Positions 42,901-51,232 of a stretch of DNA of 54,244 nt are shown here, in pieces; the first letter of the stretch is position 1, and the number at the start of each line of letters is the position of its first letter. Under the pieces are notes generated by a model. It saw only the letters and a list, made by a program, of their open reading frames with translations. It was not told the DNA's origin and did no database searches. The DNA is taken from NCBI GenBank assembly GCA_026224875.1, contig JAMFRU010000003.1:1-54244 (forward strand), read 5' to 3'. The translations under genes were made by a program, and so were the position numbers. This DNA is from Acidocella sp. (GTDB lineage: Bacteria; Pseudomonadota; Alphaproteobacteria; Acetobacterales; Acetobacteraceae).

Positions 42901-45159
42901 CAGGTGACGGCGCCCGCGGTTATTCCGGTGTCGCTCGGCGGGGCGCAGCAATATGAAATCTCGTCTTTCGGCGGGCAGGATGTGCGCGCGTCGCTTTACG
43001 ATGCCGCCGGGAAACTGGTGGCAGCCAATGACGACCGCGATAACGATTGGAATTTCCTCATCGCCGGCAATTTCGCGCCCGGCGCCTATACGCTGCATGT
43101 CGATCCCGTGGGGACGGATAATGCGCAGACGCTGGTCTCCATCGCTTCGCCCGCCATTATCGCCGGACCGGCGCTGGCGGTGGGCGCGGCTGCCAATATC
43201 AGCGACGGGCAGGTGCATGCGATGGATGTTCCGGCCCCGCCGCCGGGATCGCTGATGCTGCTTGGCGCCACCGCGGCCGTGCCCGTGGGGCTGGCGCTGG
43301 AGGCGGCGCAGCCGGGTGGGGGTTGGCGCGTGCTGACCAGCACCACCGGGCTCAACCCCTATCTCGCCATGCCGGCGGGGCGCGAAAAATACCGGCTGCG
43401 CGCCTGGGCCGAAGACCATGGCACGACGCCGGTGGCGGTGAGCATACAGTTCGTAACCGGCCCGGCAGCGGATATACCGGCACTCTCCACCGGGCTGACC
43501 CTGGCGGCGGTAGGTCTGGGCGCGCGCCAGCTTGGCGTGATGCGGATTAACATACCTCAGCCGCAGGTGCTCCAGCTCGGCGGTGGTGCCGATACGCTGC
43601 AATGGAGTGCCGCCGCCGATGTTCCGGCAGCGCATGACCTGAGCGGCGCGATACTGGCGACCGGCGCCTCGCTCTGGCTGGTGGATGCTACAGCGCATAC
43701 CGTGGCGGCCCAGCCAGTTGACCTGCTACAGGCCAAATTACGAATGAATTTGCCGGAAGGACAAAGCCTGACCCTACCGTTGCCGCCGCAACAGCAGGCC
43801 GCACTCTGGCAGGTGATGGGCCAGGGCGGTCAGCCGGGTGTCTCCATTATCGACGGCAATACCGCGCCTGTAATGGCGCTGGGCGGCAGGCTGGGGGCTT
43901 TGAGCCAGGCCATCGCCTTCCAGCCGGCAGGCATGGCGGGCACAAAACTGCGCCTGTGGCAGGCGGGCTCCCCAGTTGATCCGCTGCCGCTCATCGTGCA
44001 GCGCACCGGTTTTGCGGCACCCGGCGCGCTCGTCCTCACCATCGGCGGTAATGACGGCACTTTACCCGCCCAGGCGGCATTACAAGGCAGCTTGCCGGCA
44101 GGCTGGAAGCGCCTGTCGATCGACCTGCCGGCAGGTGCCGTGGCCGTACTCTCGCACAATGGGCAGACCGCAAATCTTATTGTGGGCGATGGCGTGGCGC
44201 CGGATGTGCTGGACAGCGATGCTGATTCTCTGCTCCTGCTCAACCCCGGCAGTGCCGCCTCGCCCTACAGCGTATCGCTCCAGGCCGAGGCGGCGCCGCA
44301 GCTCATCATGCCGCCGGATGGCCTGCTGACTTATTACAGCGCCACCCCGGCCAATCTGCACGTCATCGTAGGCCGCCAAGGGGCGGTGGTGAAGATCGCC
44401 GGTGCGGCCACGAACATTTCCGGCATCGACGCGGATGGTATCGTCTCCGGCGGCAATACGGCGCGCATCGGCTTTGGCGGGGCGCTGGTGACAGTTCAGC
44501 CCGGGTTGAGCGTTATCTCCGAAGACGGCATTCCCACCAACATGCTGGGCCAGCAGGTTGCCGTGCCGGGCAGCGTACAGCTCGCGGGCCAGCATATGCT
44601 CCTGCAATTTGCGCCGGCCGAGGCACGGCTGGTCCATTTTGAAACCAATACACCTGTCGTGGTGCTCGGCAGCGACGGCCCGCAGCTCTTTCCGGCGGGC
44701 GCCACGCTCAATCTGTTCCAGCCTAAAGGCGCGGCGCAGGGTCTTCTCGTCCAAGCTGTTACCAGCGCGGGTCTCAGCGGCACGGCACGGTTCGATGTTA
44801 TTCCCGCCATACCCATCACCGATGGGCTGGGGGCCGCCGTGCGCGTCGCCCCCGGCCAGTCACGCCTCTTCACATTCTCACTGAGTGCTGCGCGCAGTAT
44901 CGGCGTGGGTGTGCGCGGCTCGGTCGATGATGCCAATTGCCGCTTGCTCGCCGCCGACGGCACCGCGCTGGCGCAGGGCGTAGTGGCCATGAAGCAACTG
45001 CCCGCCGGTACGTATTTTCTCGCCGTGGACGTGCCCGCCAACGGTGCGGCCACCGATATTCAGCCCGCGCTGGTGGGCAAGACCCTGCCCGATGACGGGC
45101 CGCCGCCCGATGTGCAGGCCTCGTACCGTGCCCTTGCCGGCCAGCCTCAGGGAAATTGA
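39952..45159 (+). CDS. Giant exported beta-rich protein upstream of A2M
   Basis: This 1735-residue protein of no precisely known function has a signal peptide within the first 45 residues (IAIMFSVAALCALLPGVPAG). After it comes a chain of beta-sandwich-like modules, each with a pattern such as GQxxxFxLxxxGxYxLxTxG followed by a LxxGxYxLxV strand. One near residue 1000 (QYEISSFGGQDVRASLYDA, then NDDRDNDWNF) resembles a pre-peptidase C-terminal (PPC) domain. There is no enzymatic motif. The stop is one base before the A2M start, so the products are probably made together and may interact in the periplasm. The start is uncertain: ATG 39952 fits the signal peptide, but the ribosome binding site is poor, and an in-frame start at 39886 exists. 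Confidence 0.85.
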   Translation: MGNNPVISRHSLRSQIAIMFSVAALCALLPGVPAGAESSCKPDAACAGAAPVPMLAQTVFPATGTHETIITIPSFGRYAIAVSSAQGTALQLVDRMAGPGNVSGAPGAQDGRIDAFLERGTYKLRLISDARGTGKATVSVVKFTELQGAPVQLVEDKPVIADLGDGQQRSWWIVVKARGTYNFEAGGRYLNELRLWQPGSWMVNATPVVAEADGNPDQPLALRQLVAQLEPGIYQLSAYGGPGLPWAQNSKAAPFMLRWGVPGLSDAGRSLHQASILGIDRFLVPGTATTLRLVLDKAEPATVAAQPYDPASMFDQSQANVATIDKHSRDPVAELDLPATNNAVPWLVTVTRQPGAPYRLEVLNAGGAQTTLSLDHGNTLLAVTLPGDADDEIDPGFLLIQNDSQKMVASSAIDLDTALPWRRRFNLLDTAQTFLHTSKPVNLVVSGSGAPAQFVVDRFMINAPDERHIPDPKPSGGVWTLTPGYYVLSALPQTNGHGVLTMSMTVQDGPAPSIDSSRLPAALFEDLSVNAPDEELGAANISETGESPWSFTLISSRGDGANFGLRQMDLPATLAQPLSFELGAGQVMNIPISIAADGQLAVTGEDGAGLGFTLDGKVVSGTMMLHRGQYEFAMTGPKTGARLVNLAETPASLLPATALPVLAPAQIAPAALPPVRPGRPDFLDFAQGQNVNFALPVDHDALYRFETTGLLETGGTIRTHINPSLGTAEGNGTGRNFLLQMFLREGDYQLAVQSQGQTAGHAGVALTETPLLDEGVLAPGNPARITLEPGQAALYHFHIAAQGIYHLFTLGLGHSFNMRLEDADGWPLLAPGGAADAQLDLAPGDYRMILLPGLVENRAVTMLQQILPPPVYAGHGPFQVAFGQDMQNRWMEPAPGAKRVPDIWSFDLPAAATVTVTINAGMRAQVFGAVPGAAAFGTTDGGSWTGRLAAGAYAIATMSAAQNNRVDYTLNVSLKDLIPGQSEQVTAPAVIPVSLGGAQQYEISSFGGQDVRASLYDAAGKLVAANDDRDNDWNFLIAGNFAPGAYTLHVDPVGTDNAQTLVSIASPAIIAGPALAVGAAANISDGQVHAMDVPAPPPGSLMLLGATAAVPVGLALEAAQPGGGWRVLTSTTGLNPYLAMPAGREKYRLRAWAEDHGTTPVAVSIQFVTGPAADIPALSTGLTLAAVGLGARQLGVMRINIPQPQVLQLGGGADTLQWSAAADVPAAHDLSGAILATGASLWLVDATAHTVAAQPVDLLQAKLRMNLPEGQSLTLPLPPQQQAALWQVMGQGGQPGVSIIDGNTAPVMALGGRLGALSQAIAFQPAGMAGTKLRLWQAGSPVDPLPLIVQRTGFAAPGALVLTIGGNDGTLPAQAALQGSLPAGWKRLSIDLPAGAVAVLSHNGQTANLIVGDGVAPDVLDSDADSLLLLNPGSAASPYSVSLQAEAAPQLIMPPDGLLTYYSATPANLHVIVGRQGAVVKIAGAATNISGIDADGIVSGGNTARIGFGGALVTVQPGLSVISEDGIPTNMLGQQVAVPGSVQLAGQHMLLQFAPAEARLVHFETNTPVVVLGSDGPQLFPAGATLNLFQPKGAAQGLLVQAVTSAGLSGTARFDVIPAIPITDGLGAAVRVAPGQSRLFTFSLSAARSIGVGVRGSVDDANCRLLAADGTALAQGVVAMKQLPAGTYFLAVDVPANGAATDIQPALVGKTLPDDGPPPDVQASYRALAGQPQGN

Positions 45160-45160
45160 G

Positions 45161-48100
45161 ATGATTCGGACCAAATCATTGCAGCATTTCTGCCGGGGTC
45201 TGCTGCTCCTCGGGCTACTGACAGTTGCGGCACCGGCACTGGCACTGGCACAGGATGCGGGCTCGGATCAGGTCGTGCGCCAGCCGGCCGGCACCGTTAT
45301 TGTGCCCAACCAGTTTCTGCGCCGCTGGGACCCGGTGACCGTGTTTTTCGACCATGACCTGGGCAAGCCCGCCGGTACCGCGGAAGATGCGCCCGCGCGC
45401 TTTGTTACGATGAATCCGCAACAGCCTGGCGCCTGGACATGGCTGAACGCGCGCACTCTGCAATTCCGCCCCGCCATCCCCTGGCCGCCGCTCAGCCAGT
45501 TCAACTGGCAGGTGCAGGGCAGCCAACCGCTGCTGCTCTCGCGCCTGCTCGACCCCACGGTGAGCACCGACCCGGCCAACGGCACTGTCGGGCTGGAAGG
45601 CATGTCCCGCCTCACCCTGGTGTTCTCCGAGCCGCTGAATGTGAAGGCGCTGGCGCAGATGCTCGACATCGCCATCTCGCCGCTGCCCGGCCTCGATGCA
45701 ACCCAGGCGCAGCATTTTTCTCCGGCCGATTTTGATATCAAAACGGTGGAGAGAACGGCTCCTGGCGATAATGCGACCTATATCGTCGAATTTCATCAGC
45801 CGATCCCCGATGGGATGCATGTCGCCGTGTCCATCGGCCTCTCCCCGGTGCCGGGGCTGGTTGGCACGGTTGAGCAGCTGTCTTTTTCCACCGCCGCCGC
45901 CTTCCAGGCGACGATGATGGGTTGTTCGGATCAGCGCGTACCGCTCAGCATCGCCGGCACAATTTACGATAAGAATGCAGCTTTGGCGTGCGGCACGAAT
46001 AACGCCTCCAATCAAAATAGTGACCAAAATTCCGGCCAGGATAATGACCAGGCGCAGGATGATTCCAGCCAGGATCAAGGGAATATGGATTCCCAGGACT
46101 CCAGCCAGAATTCCGACCAGAGTTCCGACCAGAGTTCCGATCAGGATTCGAATTCACCGCCGCCCGCTCAAAACACCACCGCGAAAAACCCGGCCGTGGG
46201 TGTCGCCGACCAGAGCCAGAGCGCCCAGCCCCCGGCCGCCACCACACCGGCACGCGAACTGGTGGTGGAATTCTCCGCCACCCCTTCCCCCATCGATCCG
46301 ATCACGGCGCGCAATTTCATCCGCATCACGCCTTCAGTTGCCAATGTGCAGACCAGTTTGAGCGGCAGCGAGCTTGACCTCACCGGCGATTTCAAAACCG
46401 GCACGCTGTATCAGGTGGCGCTCAATCCGGCGCCATTACGCGACACCAACGGCCGCACACTTACGATGAACGGCAACAGCGCCGTGTGGGTGTACTGGCC
46501 GCCAGAGCAGGATTTTTTAACCCTCTCCACCGGCAACGGCGTGGTTGAGCGCTACGGGCCGCAGATGATCCCGCTTTCGGGGCGCGGCTATGATAAGGCC
46601 GATGTGCGCATCCACGCGGTCAATCCGCTGGACCGCTCCTTCTGGCCCTTCCCCGCCACGCCGGTAACCACCAATGACGATGACCGCCCGCCGGCACCCG
46701 GCGAGCAGGCCGGGGCCTTTCAGGGCGATGGCAATATCGACGTACCGGGGCTGCAGGCGCAGCTTGCACAGCTCGGCTCGCCCAGTGTTTCCACTTTGGC
46801 CGCACTGCCGCTCACACCGCTCGGGCCGAGTGCCGAATTCGGGCTGGATCTGAAGGATCAACTGGCGCGGATTTCCGGGCGGAATAATCCAGGCACCTAT
46901 CTCATCGGTGTGCGCGCGCTCGACCAGCCCGGAAACCGTGCCTGGATGCGCCTGCAGGTTACCGATTTGAGCCTGACCACAATTGAGGAAACGCGCGCGG
47001 TGCATTTCACCGTCACCTCGCTGCAAACCGCTTTGCCGGTGGCCGGGGCAAACGTGGAAGTGGACGCCTCGGTTAACGGCAACTGGACCGCGCTCGCCAA
47101 TGGCACTACCGGCGCCGACGGCAGTTATGACTGGCAACCGAAACCCAATTCACAGCAACAGCCGCCGGCGCGCATAACTGTGCGCAAGGATGACGACACG
47201 CTGGTGATCGATACCACCCAGCCGCCGGACGGCTATTCCGCAACCGGCTGGACCGCGCAGCAGAATACATGGCTAGGTTGGACTGTCGATCCGCAACTGG
47301 GCAACCGCGAACCGCAATCGCAGACTCTGTGCCATGTGTTCACCGAACGCCCGATCTACCGGCCGGATGATCCGGTGCATATTAAAACCTTTATCCGCAA
47401 TCTGTACGAGGGCGCGTTCGCCCCCGGCGGCGGGGTTGATACGCCCCAGCTGATCGTCACCGCCCCGGACGGCACGACCAATTGGCAATACAATTTGAAA
47501 CCTGACGCCAATGGCGATGCGCATTTCCTGTTCGACGAGAAGACCGTCGCGACCGGCGTTTATCAGGTGGAGATCATGGTCGGCAATCAGGATTGCGCCG
47601 ATGTGACCTTCATAAAGGACGCCTACCGCCTGCCGCGCTTCCAGATCCGCATGGATGGGCCGGACCAGATCCCGCTCGACAAACCCGCCAGCATCGGCAT
47701 GACGGCGACCTATTACGCCGGCGGCCCGGCGGCCAGCCAGCCGGTGCGCTGGCGCGTGACGGAATTCCCGTACGCCTTCGCCCCCGCCGCGCGGCCGGGT
47801 TTTGTGTACGCCACAAATTCGATGTTCCAGACGGATTTCAGCGGTCAATCCAACGCGCTGCTGGAGCGCGACGCGACGACGGATAAGGAAGGCCGTTCAT
47901 CGCTCGTACTCGACCCGACACAGGAGGCCAGCAACGCGCCGCGCCGTTATGTGGTGGAGGCGACGGTTACCGGCGATGACGGCAAGACCGTGACCAATAC
48001 CAAGGACGTTCTGGCCTTGCCAAGTTTCGTGCTGGGGCTGCAGGCGCCACGCTATATCGAGCACGCTAATTCCATCCCCGTGCAAGTGCTGATGGTGGAC

Positions 48101-51100
48101 CCGCAGGGCAAGCCGATTGCGGGCCGGCCGATCACCTTGCGGCTGCTGCGGCGGCAATGGAGCTCCATACTCCAGGCCAGCGATTTTTCCGACGGGCAGG
48201 CGAAATACCAGACGCAGGTGGTGGATGAAAAACTGATCGAGCGCACGGTGATGAGCGGCAGTGATGCCATAAAACTCGACCTGCCGATTGACCAGGCTGG
48301 TGTGTATGTCGTGCAGCTGGAAGCGGCCTATGGGCTGGGGCGGTTGCAGGATGTGAGCGTGGATCTGTTTGCCACTGGTAACAACCCGGTGAGCTGGTCG
48401 CGCCCGCCCGCCACCGTGTTCAAGGTAACGACGGATAAACCCGCTTATGACCCCGGCGATACCGCGAAGCTGATTCTGCAGAGCCCGTTTCAGACGGCGC
48501 GCGCCCTGGCCATTGTCGAAATGCCGGACGGCACCAACCAATATTCATGGCTGGATATCACCAACGGCTACGGCGTGTTCAGCCTGCCCGTGCAGAAAAC
48601 CTTCATGCCACGCATTCCCGTGCATTTCATGCTGATGCGCGGGCGGCTGCCGGGTGCCGATGCCACCGCCGGCATGCTTGATTTGCACCGGCCGCAGACC
48701 ATCGCCGCCACCGCCTGGGTTGGGGTGACACCGGTGCAGAATATCGTAACCGTGGCGGTGGCGGCACCCTCCGGAGCGCTGCCGGGCTCCACCGTTAACC
48801 TCACCGTTAAGCTCAGCGATGAGAAGGGCAAGCCGGTTTCTGGCGAGGTGACTTTATGGCTCATCGACCAGGCGGTGTTGGCTTTGGCACAGGAAGCGCC
48901 GCTGGACCCGCTGCCGGATTTTATCCGCGACCGCGGCAGCCATGTAGCATTGTCCGACACGCGCAACTGGCCGTTTGGCCTGCTGCCGCTGGAGGAGAAT
49001 CCGGGCGGCGATGGCGGCGGGGCGGGCGATGAGAGCCTGCTCAACAAGGTCACCATACGCAAAAATTTCAATCCGATGCCATATTACAATCCGGCGCTCG
49101 AAGTCGGCCCCTCGGGCACCGTCACGGTGAGCGTCAAACTGCCCGATGACCTGACCATTTTCCGCATCCGCGCCGTTGCGGTGAGCGGGCCGGACCGGTT
49201 CGGCTATGCGGTGGGACAAATTGCCGTGCGCCTGCCGGTGATTGTCGAGCCCAATTTGCCGCGCTTCGTGCGCCCCGGCGATAGTTTTAGCCTCGCCGGG
49301 ATCGGGCGGATTATCGATGGGCCGGGTGGTTCCGGTCAGGCGCAACTGGCAACGCAAGGGCTGAATGTTTCAGGCCCGACCACAACAACATTCAACTGGC
49401 AGCCCAATACGCCGCAGCAGTTCGCCTTTCCCGTCACCGTGCCCAGCCCGGGCTACACCAAGCAGGGCGAGCTTGCGCGCACGAGCGTGAAAGTAACGCT
49501 GGCGGTGGAGCGCAATGGCGATAAGGCGACGGATGGTTTCGAGGTTGATCTGCCGATTGAGCCGGATCGCGACCCGGTGCATCAGCGCGTGCTCGTGGAT
49601 CTCACCTCTGCAAAACCGCTGGCTTTGCCGGCCATTGCGGATGCCGCACGGCCCGGCACCATCCGCCGGCAGCTGCTGGTATCCAATGAGCCGGAGCTGG
49701 TGCGGTTGTTTGCCGGTCTGGATTATCTGCGCGAATATCCTTACGGCTGCACCGAGCAGCGCGTGAGCCGTTCGCGCGCCGAGATTGCGGCCAAGGCATT
49801 TTCCGCGGCACTCGATGGCGGGGATGACGCACAGGCCGATGCTTATGTGAACCAAACACTCGCCTGGGTTACCTCGGCCACCAACGCGGCAGGACTCGTC
49901 AGCTTCTGGCCGGGCGATCAGGGCTATGTGGTGCTCACCGCCTGGTCGCTCGAATTCCTCGTCGAGGCGCAGAAGGCGGGTTTTACGGTCGATCCGGTGG
50001 AACGAGCCACACTTGTCCATGCGCTGCAAAATGCCTTGCGCTCCGATGATCCGAACATCGTCTCCGCCGATGCTTACGTGGAGCGCGCCTGGGCCCTCTC
50101 GGCTTTGGCTTATTCAGGTAATCTCGACCGCGATTATGCCGATGAGCTGGCCCGCCAACAGAACCAGCTCTCGCTGGAAGGCATCGCGCAGGTCGCCATC
50201 GCGCTGCAGGTTGGCGGGGCGGGTAACACGGCACTGCTGAAACCGTTGCAAGATGCGCTGTGGAACGGGCTGATCATCAAACTGCGTGACGGCCGCCAAG
50301 TTTATGGCGGCTTGCAGGAAGGTTTCGATTACACCGGCGATCCCACGATCTTCCCCTCCGAAACACGCACTCTGGCCGAAATGTTGCGCGCCACCACGGC
50401 GGAAAACGACCCAAGGCGGCAGTATATCGTGACCGCGCTCACAACTCTGGGCGGGGGTGACGGCTGGGGCAGCACCAATGCCAATGCCGAGGCTTTGCTG
50501 GCGCTCACCGATTACCTCAAGAGCGATACCGGTGCGGCGCCGCAGAGCGTAAGCATCACTTTGCCCAGCGGGCCGGACACGCTCGCCCTCTCCGGCAAAC
50601 AGCCCTTGCAGCGCGTCGTCACCACCGATGGCGGGGCAGTGCAAATCACCGCCGCCGGTGCCACCGCCGCCAACCCGGTTTCGGTGCAGGACGATCTGAC
50701 CTGGCTGCCCGCCGCCGATGGCAGCACCGTGCCACCAGCCGCCAACGGGTTTGTGGTCACGCTTGAGAGCGATCTCATCGACCTCTCCGGCGCGCCACCC
50801 GCGCGTAGTTTGCTGAGCCAGGCAGGCATCACGCTGCATTACAATGTTGGGGATGTCATCGAGGACCATCTGGAAGTGGTGAACCCCGAAGAGCGGCATT
50901 ACGTTGCCATAACGGTGCCACTCGCCGCCGGGATGGAGCCGATGGACCCAGCGCTGGCCACCGCGCCACCCGAGGCCACACCTTCTGCTCCGCCGACATT
51001 GGCACCCTCCTACGTCGCCTTCCTCGACGACAAGGTTAGCTATTATTACGATACGCTGCCGGCCGGGACGTATGATTTCTACTTCCGCACCAAAGCCGCG

Positions 51101-51217
51101 GTGCCGGGGCGGTTTATTCAACCGGCGGCGCAGGCGGTGATGATGTACAAGGACAGCGTTACGGGGAATGGCGCGGGGGCTGTGGTCGTGATCAGTGCGC
51201 CTGCGGCGGGCAAGTAA
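45161..51217 (+). CDS. Thioester-containing alpha-2-macroglobulin
   Basis: This 2018-residue bacterial alpha-2-macroglobulin is a periplasmic protease trap. The signal peptide is residues 1-31 (LLLLGLLTVAAPALALAQ). Macroglobulin domains follow. Residues about 280-362 form a Ser/Asp/Asn/Gln-rich linker, and an A2M core segment near 1300 reads IRKNFNPMPYYNPALEV and LPDDLT. The thioester motif YGCTEQ has Cys1530 and Gln1533, so covalent trapping should work. No lipobox cysteine follows the signal peptide, unlike the lipoprotein YfhM of E. coli, so the protein is probably soluble. AGGGA precedes the ATG. The PBP1C gene follows after 15 bases. Confidence 0.95.
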   Translation: MIRTKSLQHFCRGLLLLGLLTVAAPALALAQDAGSDQVVRQPAGTVIVPNQFLRRWDPVTVFFDHDLGKPAGTAEDAPARFVTMNPQQPGAWTWLNARTLQFRPAIPWPPLSQFNWQVQGSQPLLLSRLLDPTVSTDPANGTVGLEGMSRLTLVFSEPLNVKALAQMLDIAISPLPGLDATQAQHFSPADFDIKTVERTAPGDNATYIVEFHQPIPDGMHVAVSIGLSPVPGLVGTVEQLSFSTAAAFQATMMGCSDQRVPLSIAGTIYDKNAALACGTNNASNQNSDQNSGQDNDQAQDDSSQDQGNMDSQDSSQNSDQSSDQSSDQDSNSPPPAQNTTAKNPAVGVADQSQSAQPPAATTPARELVVEFSATPSPIDPITARNFIRITPSVANVQTSLSGSELDLTGDFKTGTLYQVALNPAPLRDTNGRTLTMNGNSAVWVYWPPEQDFLTLSTGNGVVERYGPQMIPLSGRGYDKADVRIHAVNPLDRSFWPFPATPVTTNDDDRPPAPGEQAGAFQGDGNIDVPGLQAQLAQLGSPSVSTLAALPLTPLGPSAEFGLDLKDQLARISGRNNPGTYLIGVRALDQPGNRAWMRLQVTDLSLTTIEETRAVHFTVTSLQTALPVAGANVEVDASVNGNWTALANGTTGADGSYDWQPKPNSQQQPPARITVRKDDDTLVIDTTQPPDGYSATGWTAQQNTWLGWTVDPQLGNREPQSQTLCHVFTERPIYRPDDPVHIKTFIRNLYEGAFAPGGGVDTPQLIVTAPDGTTNWQYNLKPDANGDAHFLFDEKTVATGVYQVEIMVGNQDCADVTFIKDAYRLPRFQIRMDGPDQIPLDKPASIGMTATYYAGGPAASQPVRWRVTEFPYAFAPAARPGFVYATNSMFQTDFSGQSNALLERDATTDKEGRSSLVLDPTQEASNAPRRYVVEATVTGDDGKTVTNTKDVLALPSFVLGLQAPRYIEHANSIPVQVLMVDPQGKPIAGRPITLRLLRRQWSSILQASDFSDGQAKYQTQVVDEKLIERTVMSGSDAIKLDLPIDQAGVYVVQLEAAYGLGRLQDVSVDLFATGNNPVSWSRPPATVFKVTTDKPAYDPGDTAKLILQSPFQTARALAIVEMPDGTNQYSWLDITNGYGVFSLPVQKTFMPRIPVHFMLMRGRLPGADATAGMLDLHRPQTIAATAWVGVTPVQNIVTVAVAAPSGALPGSTVNLTVKLSDEKGKPVSGEVTLWLIDQAVLALAQEAPLDPLPDFIRDRGSHVALSDTRNWPFGLLPLEENPGGDGGGAGDESLLNKVTIRKNFNPMPYYNPALEVGPSGTVTVSVKLPDDLTIFRIRAVAVSGPDRFGYAVGQIAVRLPVIVEPNLPRFVRPGDSFSLAGIGRIIDGPGGSGQAQLATQGLNVSGPTTTTFNWQPNTPQQFAFPVTVPSPGYTKQGELARTSVKVTLAVERNGDKATDGFEVDLPIEPDRDPVHQRVLVDLTSAKPLALPAIADAARPGTIRRQLLVSNEPELVRLFAGLDYLREYPYGCTEQRVSRSRAEIAAKAFSAALDGGDDAQADAYVNQTLAWVTSATNAAGLVSFWPGDQGYVVLTAWSLEFLVEAQKAGFTVDPVERATLVHALQNALRSDDPNIVSADAYVERAWALSALAYSGNLDRDYADELARQQNQLSLEGIAQVAIALQVGGAGNTALLKPLQDALWNGLIIKLRDGRQVYGGLQEGFDYTGDPTIFPSETRTLAEMLRATTAENDPRRQYIVTALTTLGGGDGWGSTNANAEALLALTDYLKSDTGAAPQSVSITLPSGPDTLALSGKQPLQRVVTTDGGAVQITAAGATAANPVSVQDDLTWLPAADGSTVPPAANGFVVTLESDLIDLSGAPPARSLLSQAGITLHYNVGDVIEDHLEVVNPEERHYVAITVPLAAGMEPMDPALATAPPEATPSAPPTLAPSYVAFLDDKVSYYYDTLPAGTYDFYFRTKAAVPGRFIQPAAQAVMMYKDSVTGNGAGAVVVISAPAAGK
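46109..46144 (+). repeat. Three tandem 12-bp repeats inside the A2M linker
   Basis: AATTCCGACCAG, AGTTCCGACCAG and AGTTCCGATCAG follow each other at 46109, 46121 and 46133 and encode NSDQ, SSDQ, SSDQ. Related degenerate units continue on both sides (46015-46150). Such an array can expand or contract by slippage without breaking the frame. Confidence 0.85.
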
Positions 51218-51232
51218 GGGAGTCTTCTTTTT

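Noticed and set aside
42163-43698. 511-codon open frame on the minus strand within the giant exported protein gene
   Set aside because: The composition is Arg/His/Gly-rich without any domain, and the opposite frame is part of a 1735-residue protein with consistent modules.
46009-46150. Possible CRISPR-like array
   Set aside because: The repeats are short, contiguous 12-mers without unique spacers and code in frame for an SDQ-rich linker.
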